Shown in pieces: positions 33,091-40,973 of a stretch of 64,000 bases of DNA. The stretch spans positions 213,287 through 277,286 of the forward strand of contig DAHB01000004.1 in assembly GCA_002498365.1 (NCBI GenBank). The letters run 5' to 3'. Positions within the stretch are counted from its first letter, which is position 1; every line of letters begins with the position of its first letter. Below the pieces are notes generated by a model. That model searched no databases, was not told where the DNA came from, and worked only from the letters and a program-made list of their open reading frames with translations. Origin of the DNA: Methanomassiliicoccaceae archaeon UBA421 (GTDB taxonomy: Archaea > Thermoplasmatota > Thermoplasmata > Methanomassiliicoccales > Methanomethylophilaceae). The position numbers and the translations under genes were made by a program.

Positions 33091-34749
33091 TCATCCCTTG
33101 ATGACCGCGGTCCTCTCGCCTGCAGGGACGAACTCCCTGAGCCCGCCGCGTCCGATCTCCTTCGTCACGTTGGCGAAGTCGAACTGGAGAGATGGGTCGG
33201 CGAAGGCGACACGTATGAACGGGTTGGCTGTGAAAGCGTCTCCGCGTGCGACGTGTGCGGCCTTGGGTATTCCGGTGTATCCGGAGAGGTGACCGACGTT
33301 CATTGCGTAGTTGGGGTAGTTCGGTCCGCGGCCTTCCATCGGCAGACCCTCGTCGGATCTGTAGGCGAAGGAGTTGGCGGAACCGCACTGGTCCTGGAGG
33401 TCGTATCCGTAGAATCCGAGCCTTCCGGTCCTCTCCTTGTGCTCGAGCATGGAGTAGTACCAGCAGTTCAGACCGCAGTCTGCGACACCGGTGGCCATCG
33501 CACCGGCGATACCGGTGGACGCGGCCGCGACGGTGGCCCTCTGGGATCCTCCGAAGTGCGTCTCCATGACTGCAGGGTACCTCTCGTACATCTCGAGGGA
33601 GTAGCTGTCCACGTCCTCGGCGAGGTTCATGAGCTCGTCGTAGTCGTTGGGGTCCAGCTTGCAGAATCCTCCATACCTCTTGTTGATCTGGTCGATACCG
33701 TAGTAAACGTAGTCCTCGAGGATGTTGTCGGTGTATGCCGCAGTAGCGTACTGGGTGAATCCGACTCCTCCGGACATGTATCCGCCGAGGTAGATCTGGT
33801 CGTAGACGATGGCACCGAGCGCAACGGACTCAAGTGCCGCGCGTCCGGGGTCGTCGGGGTACACACGGTCGGACTGGGCTATGTCAGCCATGAATCCGAA
33901 CGGGATTCCTCCGGGTTCGTTGGGTCCCCTTGCACGCCTGGCGGGCATCATGGTTCCCATGTTGATCGACTGGTGCTTTGCGGAGTACGCGAAGTCTGCG
34001 ATCGCCGCCTCTCCTGCCGCCAGCTTGTAGGAGGAGATGAAGGCCATCGAGATCTGCATCGCTGCGTGCCTGGATGTGGTGGCTCCGTCCATGACCCTTC
34101 CTACTATGGAGGGTACGCGGACCGCCTGCATCAGGGTCTTTCCTACGGCTGCCTTCAGCTGCTTCGCCTGCTCGGCGGGGAAGAGCTTGTTGATGTCGAT
34201 GACGAATCTCTTGTCGAGCTCGTCCACCAGTTCGTCGTCTCCGGAGAACACTTTGACGTACGAGTCGTACACCAGCGCGGGGTTGACCTCCGCCATGTGC
34301 TCCTGAACGACTGCTCCTCCGGGCATGGTGTGGTTGACCGTCTCGAGGTATGCGTTGATGGTCTCGGGCGTGACCTCTTTACCAAGCCTTCTCTCGATGG
34401 TCTGGTGAGGAGAGTCGAGACCGACAAGGATCGTCCTCCTTATGTCGTCCCACGCCTGCTGGATCGCAGGGTTGTTTATGCAGTGGAGGTCGTCGGGCTC
34501 GACGAAGATGTCCGTGTGCGAGAGCTGGTAGGGCATCCACGACCTCTGTCCGAGGGGGACTCCTATGTCCTCGTTCATCATGGGGAATCCGCGGTCTTTA
34601 GCGATCTTTTCAGCCGCCGCCTGGAACTCCACTTTGCTCTTAGACTGTTTCCAGCCGCCGTACTTGTAGTAGCTGGTCGATATGTCGGTAGGCTCCTCTT
34701 TGAATTTCTTCTTGACGGCCTCCATGAACATTTTCTCTTTTGTTGCCAT
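33091..34749 (-). CDS. mcrA: Methyl-coenzyme M reductase alpha subunit
   Basis: A 552-residue alpha subunit of MCR, which makes methane from methyl-CoM and CoB using nickel F430. The axial nickel glutamine is in GGAVVQEHM, and sites of known modifications are present: the methyl-His context YSAKHQSINMG, methyl-Arg context RRARGPNEPGG, methyl-Gln context GGSQRATV, and GFYGYDLQDQCG holding thioglycine and methyl-Cys. The active-site tyrosine block is GGVGFTQYATAAYTDN. Its thioamidation enzyme is encoded at 2316-3539. It is fourth in mcrBDGA; 4 bases separate it from mcrG. Confidence 0.99.
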   Translation of the reverse strand: MATKEKMFMEAVKKKFKEEPTDISTSYYKYGGWKQSKSKVEFQAAAEKIAKDRGFPMMNEDIGVPLGQRSWMPYQLSHTDIFVEPDDLHCINNPAIQQAWDDIRRTILVGLDSPHQTIERRLGKEVTPETINAYLETVNHTMPGGAVVQEHMAEVNPALVYDSYVKVFSGDDELVDELDKRFVIDINKLFPAEQAKQLKAAVGKTLMQAVRVPSIVGRVMDGATTSRHAAMQISMAFISSYKLAAGEAAIADFAYSAKHQSINMGTMMPARRARGPNEPGGIPFGFMADIAQSDRVYPDDPGRAALESVALGAIVYDQIYLGGYMSGGVGFTQYATAAYTDNILEDYVYYGIDQINKRYGGFCKLDPNDYDELMNLAEDVDSYSLEMYERYPAVMETHFGGSQRATVAAASTGIAGAMATGVADCGLNCWYYSMLEHKERTGRLGFYGYDLQDQCGSANSFAYRSDEGLPMEGRGPNYPNYAMNVGHLSGYTGIPKAAHVARGDAFTANPFIRVAFADPSLQFDFANVTKEIGRGGLREFVPAGERTAVIKG

Positions 34750-34753
34750 TGAT

Positions 34754-35527
34754 TCACACCCCCTTCACTTTGAAAGGCTGGTATCCGCCCAGTGTCCTGA
34801 GCTTGTGGATCCTGTGCTGGTATTTCGAGACCTCTTTGTCGTCCCTCATGTCGACTCCGTCGGCCCTGAAGATAGTGGTCCTCTTCCTGAGGTCCTCCAT
34901 CGATGCGGGGGCTCCGACGAAGATCTCCTTGTCGAGGGGCAGCGCGACCTGGTCCTTCACGTACTTGACCTCTTTCTTCTTGGGGTCCCACAGGTACCTC
35001 TGCCATGCGTCGAACATGAGTCCGTTCTCGTCGAGACGGCAGGCGTGTCCGTGAACGGTTGCACCCCTGATTCCCGTCAGTGCGGCGTCGAAGGTCTCGT
35101 TCTCGATGAACTCTTTCGCCATTTTCTCAAGGTCCCTCTCCCTTACTTCGATGATCTGCCTTCCGGACAGGGTACCGGTGTCGATACCTCTGTACCTGGA
35201 AAGGTACATCCATGCCCTCTGGTAGGGGGACACGGGCGCGAAGTAGACGGAGTCAGAGAACTGGATATACCTTATCCTGTCTCCGTGCTTGGCACCGTCT
35301 ATGGGGGTGACCAGTTTCCTTATGGGGCAGTCCGGCTCGGAGCCCTCCTCGATGGGGGGGTGGATGGATTTGTAGTCCTCTCCGGGGTTGCGGTGTCCCA
35401 TGAGCTTGACGACGTCCTCGATGGGGACCTCGCGAAGTTTCTGCAGTTTTACTTTGGGGTCCATCAATCTGCGCCTTGCGACGGCAGGGCTTGTGGTTCC
35501 GGGGTAGAACTGTCTTTTGTATGCCAT
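34754..35527 (-). CDS. mcrG: Methyl-coenzyme M reductase gamma subunit
   Basis: A 257-residue gamma subunit. Recognisable blocks are YKRQFYPGTTSPAVARRRLM, MGHRNPGEDYKSIHPPIEE, YIQFSDSVYFAPVSPYQRAW and IRGATVHGHACRLDENGLMF. It completes the active-site chamber with alpha and beta. It lies between mcrD (2 bases) and mcrA (4 bases) in the operon. Confidence 0.98.
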   Translation of the reverse strand: MAYKRQFYPGTTSPAVARRRLMDPKVKLQKLREVPIEDVVKLMGHRNPGEDYKSIHPPIEEGSEPDCPIRKLVTPIDGAKHGDRIRYIQFSDSVYFAPVSPYQRAWMYLSRYRGIDTGTLSGRQIIEVRERDLEKMAKEFIENETFDAALTGIRGATVHGHACRLDENGLMFDAWQRYLWDPKKKEVKYVKDQVALPLDKEIFVGAPASMEDLRKRTTIFRADGVDMRDDKEVSKYQHRIHKLRTLGGYQPFKVKGV

Positions 35528-35529
35528 AT

Positions 35530-35958
35530 TTAAACACCTCTGTAATCATTAAGAGTAGGTCTGTATTTCGAGTATCTTCCGATCTCAAGGTTGAATCCGT
35601 GCGCGATGTGCGCATCGCATACGGCCTTGATCTTTCCAACGGTCTCGTCAAGCACTTTGTCGTCCTCGACTTCGAGCTCGATGAAGAAATAGCCGACCAG
35701 TTTGGTCAGCTCCACATCCTTTCCGCCGATCTTTACGAAACGGCGTTGCGTGTGGTTGTTATCGAGCCCTTTGTTGGGTCCGCTGTTGATCTTGCTAGGC
35801 AGGCTCTCGCCCGACATGGTGATCTGTCTGATGTGCTCGATCTCCTCGAACCCGTTTATGACCTTTTCGGTCGTCTCCGCGCTCAGGAGGCGGTTCGTGG
35901 TTATCCTCACTTCAGGGAGGGGCACGCCCGCATATTCCGCTGGGGGATTGCTCGACAT
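35530..35958 (-). CDS. mcrD: Methyl-coenzyme M reductase operon protein D
   Basis: A 142-residue McrD, a small protein that associates with immature MCR and is thought to help cofactor loading or assembly. Family features are VPLPEVRITTNRLLSAETTE, then LPSKINSGPNKGLDNNHTQR and VKLTKLVGYFFIELE-like strands. It follows mcrB after 6 bases. In most methanogens mcrC comes next; here mcrG does. Confidence 0.95.
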   Translation of the reverse strand: MSSNPPAEYAGVPLPEVRITTNRLLSAETTEKVINGFEEIEHIRQITMSGESLPSKINSGPNKGLDNNHTQRRFVKIGGKDVELTKLVGYFFIELEVEDDKVLDETVGKIKAVCDAHIAHGFNLEIGRYSKYRPTLNDYRGV

Positions 35959-35964
35959 TTATGC

Positions 35965-37293
35965 TCAGACCTTCTTCTTTATTTTCTTTGCCTCAGCCGC
36001 TACGACCTGAATGGGGTGGCGGAATTCGTCCATGTCTCCGAAGACCTCTTTGAAGGTTCCGGACGTGGCCTCTGCGGAGAAGGTCTGCGTTCCACCGTCA
36101 AGGCAGTTTCCTGCTGTAACGGCGGGGATCAGAACACCCTTGGAGTGCCTGGTGACAACGTGGTTTCCGTGGAACAGTCCGGGTCCGCCTCCACCGTAGA
36201 TGGAGTGGGAGAAGAACGACATTCCGACGCAAACACCCATCGACCTTCCGTAGTCGACACCGGGGAGTCCGGTCTCGTGCTCGAGCAGGTCGTTGTAGTA
36301 CAGGATCGTTGAGGGAACACCCTGGGCGGCCCTTGCCGCTCCGACGTTCACCATGACCGCTGCGACCTGTCCGACTGCCGCATATGCGTTCCAGAGGGGG
36401 AGGTCGTCGGTCGTGTAGACCTTGTATCCGGACGGAAGGGTCTCTTTCACGCGGATGACCTTGTCGTCGATGGCCCTCTCCATGAGGGATTCGATGACGG
36501 TTCCGACGGTTCCGGTCTTTCCGTTCTTCTTAACTATGGAGTACAGCATGTTGTTGGCGTTGAGTCCCTCATATGCGAGTCCGAGGAGGTGTCCTCTCTC
36601 GAAGGGTCCCACAGCGTCGCCCATCTCAAATGCGGCGGTCTGCTCGAAGATCGCGGACAGAGCTGTGCCCTGCATTGCGTTCCTGCCGACCAGTGCGACG
36701 ACGTGGTTGGACATGATGTTCCTGAGAGCGTATCCGGCACCTTCGTTGTTCTGAGGAACTTCGAGGATGGATTTTATGTTGGAACCTAAAAAGTTGACGG
36801 TCTGAGGGTATCTTCCCCATACTGCCCCTTTCACCATGTTCGCCTTGTACATGGGGATCTTGAACTCGTCAATGATCGCCTCGGTGACCGCGGCGGCGGT
36901 GGACGTGAATCCCGTGGTGTACTCGATACCGACGTTCGCTCTCTCGTTGGGGAGAACGACGATCATGCTCTTTCCTCCGGATTTCACTTTGACGATTGTG
37001 TCGTCATCGGGGGTTACCTGAATCATTTCCTTGACAGCGGCTGCGATCTTCTCAGCGTTTGCGACCAGGGGGATGTCGATCTCTTTTCCCTTGATGGTCA
37101 TGCCCATCATCGAGCCGGTCTTGAGAGCTTTCTCGATACCGGCGAGATTGACGGCGCACGTCCTCTTGGTGAGGTCTCCGATCTTCTGGATCGCTTTGTT
37201 GCGCAACGGACTGATGGCTTCCAACGGAATATCTTTGGCGATGCGTTTTCCGTTGTCGTCATACAAGTCTATTACGTCCTCGTATTTTGGCAT
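35965..37293 (-). CDS. mcrB: Methyl-coenzyme M reductase beta subunit
   Basis: A 442-residue beta subunit and first gene of the mcr operon. The active-site tyrosine block FSHSIYGGGGPGLFHGNHVV is near 360, with VGMSFF before it; the N-terminus YEDVIDLYDDNGKRIAKDIP and LNANNMLYSIVKKNGKTGTVG are typical. A strong Shine-Dalgarno site (GGAGGT) is 7 bases before the ATG. A TATA box, a palindrome and a leader hairpin lie upstream. Confidence 0.98.
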   Translation of the reverse strand: MPKYEDVIDLYDDNGKRIAKDIPLEAISPLRNKAIQKIGDLTKRTCAVNLAGIEKALKTGSMMGMTIKGKEIDIPLVANAEKIAAAVKEMIQVTPDDDTIVKVKSGGKSMIVVLPNERANVGIEYTTGFTSTAAAVTEAIIDEFKIPMYKANMVKGAVWGRYPQTVNFLGSNIKSILEVPQNNEGAGYALRNIMSNHVVALVGRNAMQGTALSAIFEQTAAFEMGDAVGPFERGHLLGLAYEGLNANNMLYSIVKKNGKTGTVGTVIESLMERAIDDKVIRVKETLPSGYKVYTTDDLPLWNAYAAVGQVAAVMVNVGAARAAQGVPSTILYYNDLLEHETGLPGVDYGRSMGVCVGMSFFSHSIYGGGGPGLFHGNHVVTRHSKGVLIPAVTAGNCLDGGTQTFSAEATSGTFKEVFGDMDEFRHPIQVVAAEAKKIKKKV

Positions 37294-37315
37294 TTTTTAC
37301 CTCCGTTCAATTTTT

Positions 37316-37394
37316 GCAGGATTGGGTCCTGCTCCCCTTGCAGTTCGCGTAATCTGTTATCCTAATATAAAGCCAACCCTTAAACACTGTTTAA
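37316..37394 (-). promoter_or_regulatory. mcr operon promoter, 15-bp palindrome and leader hairpin
   Basis: Read on the minus strand: a perfect 15-bp palindrome TTAAACACTGTTTAA (37380-37394), then TATA-like CTTTATATTAGG (37361-37372), then in the expected 5' leader a perfect hairpin GCAGGA-CCCAA-TCCTGC (37316-37332) and the GGAGGT site (37299-37304) before mcrB. The palindrome sits where a repressor or activator would touch TBP/TFB. A leader of about 45 nt with a hairpin is unusual beside the many near-leaderless genes here. Function is inferred. Confidence 0.65.
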
Positions 37395-37466
37395 ACGACA
37401 AAAAAATGCAAAATGCGCGTACCTGGCGCTGTTTTAGTGTTACCTGATATTTAAATGGAATAATTT

Positions 37467-37494
37467 GGCCGGCGTTCCGGCCCGATATTTCGGG
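37467..37494 (-). terminator. Two tandem hairpins after the DUF169 gene
   Basis: GGCCGG-CGTT-CCGGCC (37467-37482) and CCCGA-TATT-TCGGG (37481-37494) share two bases and begin 2 bases after the DUF169 stop on the minus strand. An AT-rich tract follows. They probably end that transcript before the mcr promoter. Confidence 0.5.
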
Positions 37495-37496
37495 TT

Positions 37497-38207
37497 TTAA
37501 TCGCGTTTAGCCTTCGCCATCATGCCCGTCTCGTATTTCCCCAGACGGGCTGCGAACCCGGGGACCATCCCGTAAGGTATTCCGGCTGCCAGCTCGTCGG
37601 CGGCCATATCGGTCTTCTTGCGGCAACCGAAGCAGCCCAGGGACAGGTTGGGCTTCCGGGTGACGAACGGATAGGCCGTTACGTCCTCGCATGCGCACTG
37701 GAACGCCGATGTGCTGAATTCGACCCTTCCTCCTTCTTCGGCGGTGGCCAGCGGTACGATCCAGTACAGCCTCTCCGGCATATCGATCAGAATGACCACG
37801 TCTGGCTCGAAGTCTGCGTCCTTGAGAGGGCAGACGATCTCGCCCGCCATTCGGACTTCCGGGACCTTTCTGTCTGCTATCATCTTCGCCGCCGCCTCGG
37901 GAGAATCGAAGGCCCCTATGTTGAAATGTAACGTTCCGTCTGCGACCTTCTCGGGCGTCTCCGACATGCCGAGGGCCGAAGCGCCCACGTGACAGCTGTG
38001 GTCCTCGAGCCTCATCGTGATGCACTCCCCTTTCCTGGCACGCATGACCGCCTGGCAATGGGACATCTGGCCTTCCGGCTTCCTGTATCCTCCCGGAAAT
38101 TCCTCCCCCTCGGGTATCAGCTTCACAGCGACAGGTTCGTACCTCAGCCTGAGGATTGTTCTGATCTTCGAGGCGTATTCGGAGTTGCCGGCGAGAAATT
38201 CGGACAT
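37497..38207 (-). CDS. DUF169 family protein
   Basis: A 236-residue protein of the DUF169 family, common in methanogens and other anaerobes. Matching blocks are LRYEPVAVKLIPEGEEFPGG near 23, MSHCQAVMRARKGE near 48, DHSCHVGASALGM near 69 and SLGCFGCRKKTDMAADELAA near 200. Several conserved cysteines could bind a cluster or metal. The role is unknown. It is a single gene between the methyltransferase and mcr promoter regions. Confidence 0.88.
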   Translation of the reverse strand: MSEFLAGNSEYASKIRTILRLRYEPVAVKLIPEGEEFPGGYRKPEGQMSHCQAVMRARKGECITMRLEDHSCHVGASALGMSETPEKVADGTLHFNIGAFDSPEAAAKMIADRKVPEVRMAGEIVCPLKDADFEPDVVILIDMPERLYWIVPLATAEEGGRVEFSTSAFQCACEDVTAYPFVTRKPNLSLGCFGCRKKTDMAADELAAGIPYGMVPGFAARLGKYETGMMAKAKRD

Positions 38208-38303
38208 GGTCCCGGAAGCGGGACCCGCGGTAATAAACGTTGTGTGAGCGAAAAAGAAGTGAAAAGAAAGTAAGTGGTTTTGATAGTCAGGTTACGGGCG
38301 GGC

Positions 38304-39335
38304 TCATCCCTTGACCGCTTTGACCATGGCCGCCATGTTTTCGTCGGGGGTCGCGGTTGCGATACCGCATCCGGAAGAGATGACGTTGAATCCCGCCTTG
38401 ACGGAAGCCTGGGTTCCCTTGATGACCTCTTCGGGGGTTCCCTGGAAGAGGGGCTTGACGGACCCGACGTTTCCGACGAGTACGGTCTTTCCGCCGACGT
38501 GCTCGACGGCTTTGAAGGGGTCGACCTTCTCCTCGATGGATAGTCCGGTGACTCCGGTCTTGACCATCATCTCAAGGATGGGCAGGGTGTCTCCGCATAT
38601 GTGGAGAACGGAGTATCCGCCCTTTATCGCTGCGAGGGACTCGGAGACGAACTTTCCGGATGCGTCGTGGAACATGTCAGGAGCGATCATGTCGGTGGAC
38701 GCGGTGGGCTCGGACATCTGAATGATGTCTGCTCCTCCGTCGATGAGCGCCTGGCAGTATGCCTTGCACACGGGGGTGACCCCGTTGACCCAGTTGGATA
38801 CCTGCTCGGGGTCCATCATCATTCCGAAGACGAGGTTCTCGGTGCTGACCATGTGGCCTGCCAGGGAGAAGGGTCCGGTGTTTCCGGCAACAATGCAGTA
38901 GTCTTCGCCGTGGGTCTTCTTCATGATGCCCATGGCTTTGATGACTTCGGCGGGCCTTCCGCCGGCGATGAACTCCTCAGGGGACATTAGTCCGTCGGGG
39001 CTGTCGTATTCGCCGGTCATTGGGTCGAAGTGGTAGGGGTGTTTTTTGATCATCGGTGCGGCGTCCCTCTTCTCGACGGCGACGTTGCATCCGAGCCTCT
39101 CGGCCTCTGCGGTCAGGCAGAAGGGGGCCCTGCAGCACTCGAAACCGAAAACATCGGCCTGCGCAGATCCCAGTTTTGCCATAAGCTCAGCGGACTTGTG
39201 GGCCTCGGGCCATGCGGCTCCGACCTTGTCCATCTGTCCGAGCGTGGCGGACTGTGTGAAGATCGCTACCGGAGGCCTGTCGAGGTCTTCCTGTTTCATC
39301 GCTGCAAGCACTCTTTCTCTTGGAGTCATTGACAT
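38304..39335 (-). CDS. Methylcobamide:CoM methyltransferase, MtaA/MtbA type
   Basis: A 343-residue zinc methyltransferase that moves a methyl group from a corrinoid protein to coenzyme M. The start MSMTPRERVLAAMKQEDLDR is typical, and the zinc ligands are in VLHICGDTLP near 242 and SSGCGIATATPDENM near 319. MtaA serves methanol and MtbA methylamines; sequence alone does not separate them here. The methyl-CoM it makes is the substrate of the MCR encoded nearby. A GGAGAAATAAT site precedes the ATG, with TATA-like TTAAATAATA further upstream. Confidence 0.88.
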   Translation of the reverse strand: MSMTPRERVLAAMKQEDLDRPPVAIFTQSATLGQMDKVGAAWPEAHKSAELMAKLGSAQADVFGFECCRAPFCLTAEAERLGCNVAVEKRDAAPMIKKHPYHFDPMTGEYDSPDGLMSPEEFIAGGRPAEVIKAMGIMKKTHGEDYCIVAGNTGPFSLAGHMVSTENLVFGMMMDPEQVSNWVNGVTPVCKAYCQALIDGGADIIQMSEPTASTDMIAPDMFHDASGKFVSESLAAIKGGYSVLHICGDTLPILEMMVKTGVTGLSIEEKVDPFKAVEHVGGKTVLVGNVGSVKPLFQGTPEEVIKGTQASVKAGFNVISSGCGIATATPDENMAAMVKAVKG

Positions 39336-39411
39336 AGATTATTTCTCCTGCGGTAAGAATAACCTACTATTATTTAACGTTCAGGGGAAATGAGTTTGGG
39401 AGACCGAAACC

Positions 39412-40134
39412 TCATCCCAGTTCCATATCTTCCAGTCCGGAAAGCTTGCCCAGCTCCATTATCCCGAGATCCGACACTCCGTATATCTCCGCATTGCCTA
39501 TATCACATCCGCGCAATGCGGGAGCCATGGACGAACCCTCGGACAGCAGGTCGCTGCCCATCGAGAAAGGGCTGAAAGGAGGCAGGACGAGAACCCCTTC
39601 TTTCCTGGCCAGGACGAAACAGTGTATCTTGGTCCCTCCCGACCCCGAACCCGGGATCCTGACCGAAGGGTGCTCGTGACCGATTATCACCGGGCGTGCC
39701 CCGGAATCGACGTGTCCGTGCTCCAGCCTGTAGCCTGCGACCTCAATGCCGTCTTCGGCGACCATGTTCCTGCTCGCCAGTATGTTTTGTATGTAGTTAT
39801 CGTGGTTGCCTTTTATGACCAGCGTCTCCACGGCCTCGCTGAGAAGATCGAGTATATCCAGGACTTCGGACGACGCCCCGCGCTCAGAACGCTTGAAATC
39901 ATGTTTTATATCTCCGAGGAGCACCACCCTTTCGGGCTCGTAACGTCCGATTATGCGGTTAAGGGAGTCCCTTATCGTGCCGGTGTTTATGCGGGGGAGG
40001 TAGATCCCTTCCTCTTCGAGGGCCTTCTCGTAACCCAGGTGCAGGTCCCCTATGACCGCGGTACGGCCCTTGTCCAGGAGCACGCACCTGTCGCTGGTGA
40101 TCTTAACGTCGGGAAGGACCTCGAGCGTCCGCAT
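39412..40134 (-). CDS. Calcineurin-like metallophosphoesterase
   Basis: A 240-residue phosphoesterase with all metal motifs: GDLHLG at about 29, GDIKHD near 74, KGNHDNYIQ near 112 and GHEHPS near 149. It belongs to the archaeal COG1407 group often encoded beside DNA repair genes. Here it is divergent from an RNase H-like nuclease and a DHH exonuclease gene, which supports a nucleic-acid role. The start MRTLEVLPDVKI at 40134 is chosen because upstream in-frame residues overlap the divergent gene. Confidence 0.88.
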   Translation of the reverse strand: MRTLEVLPDVKITSDRCVLLDKGRTAVIGDLHLGYEKALEEEGIYLPRINTGTIRDSLNRIIGRYEPERVVLLGDIKHDFKRSERGASSEVLDILDLLSEAVETLVIKGNHDNYIQNILASRNMVAEDGIEVAGYRLEHGHVDSGARPVIIGHEHPSVRIPGSGSGGTKIHCFVLARKEGVLVLPPFSPFSMGSDLLSEGSSMAPALRGCDIGNAEIYGVSDLGIMELGKLSGLEDMELG

Positions 40135-40211
40135 GGATGTCTCGATGCCTTCCCGGCGTATTAATTGAACGCATGCAAGGTTTTTTTGAGTGGTTCCGAT
40201 ATAGACCGGCG

Positions 40212-40973
40212 ATGATAAGGCACACCTTCCGGATCGCCCCTTCCGTCGGAACAAAGAAGGAGAGATACATATGGGAATCGGGGGTCCGCGACTGGGACGA
40301 TTTCCTGGCCTCCCGAAGCGTATGCGCTGTGCCTGACTACAGGAAGAAAGAATGCGACCTGGCCATTTCGAAAGCGAGCGAGCTCTTGGATGACGGCGAC
40401 GCGGCCGGACTGAACGGCCTCCTCCCGAAATCCGAACAGTGGCGCCTTTTCGGAGAGTTCGGGGACAGGGCCGCATACCTCGACATAGAGACTGACGGGC
40501 TGGAGAGGGATTCGCTCGTTACCGTGGTGACGGTGCATACCGTCAAAGACACCGTCACGCTGGTCCACGGCAGGGGCCTCGATGACGGCGCCATATCCGA
40601 TGCGTTGGACGGCGCGTCGATGCTCGTGACCTTCAACGGCAGCTGCTTCGACCTCCCGGTGCTGAGGGAAAGCTTTCCGGCACTGGACCTGACACTGCCG
40701 CACCTGGACCTTAGGTTCGCCTCCCGGAAGGTCGGATACAGGGGAGGGCTGAAGAACCTGGAGGCCGAGATCGGAATATCCAGGGACGAGGGCATACAGG
40801 GCGTGGACGGTTTCGAAGCGGTACGTCTCTGGAAGCGCTGGTGCGGCCGCGGTGACGCCGATTCCCTGGAAAGGCTCACCGAATACAACAGGGCCGACAC
40901 CGTCAATCTCAAAAGGGTGGCGGATGCCGTGTATCCCAGATTGGTGAGGGAATATGCCGGTTACATCTGGTGA
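40212..40973 (+). CDS. RNase H-like DEDDy nuclease (COG3359)
   Basis: A 253-residue protein from ATG 40212, whose start MIRHTFRIAPSVGTKKERYI fits the family (a degenerate helix-hairpin-helix). ATG 40173 is an alternative. The nuclease domain has D91-x-E93 (AYLDIETDGL), an aspartate in FNGSCFDLPVL, and the YNRADT motif near the end, so it is a DEDDy exonuclease. It overlaps the DHH gene by 20 bases. TATA-like TATTAATT at about 40158-40165 fits transcription toward the nearer start. Confidence 0.85.
   Translation: MIRHTFRIAPSVGTKKERYIWESGVRDWDDFLASRSVCAVPDYRKKECDLAISKASELLDDGDAAGLNGLLPKSEQWRLFGEFGDRAAYLDIETDGLERDSLVTVVTVHTVKDTVTLVHGRGLDDGAISDALDGASMLVTFNGSCFDLPVLRESFPALDLTLPHLDLRFASRKVGYRGGLKNLEAEIGISRDEGIQGVDGFEAVRLWKRWCGRGDADSLERLTEYNRADTVNLKRVADAVYPRLVREYAGYIW

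Noticed and set aside
33007..34752. 581-residue open frame antisense to mcrA
   Set aside because: It is the mirror of a highly biased coding gene; its sequence is rich in V, D, R and L with no family resemblance.
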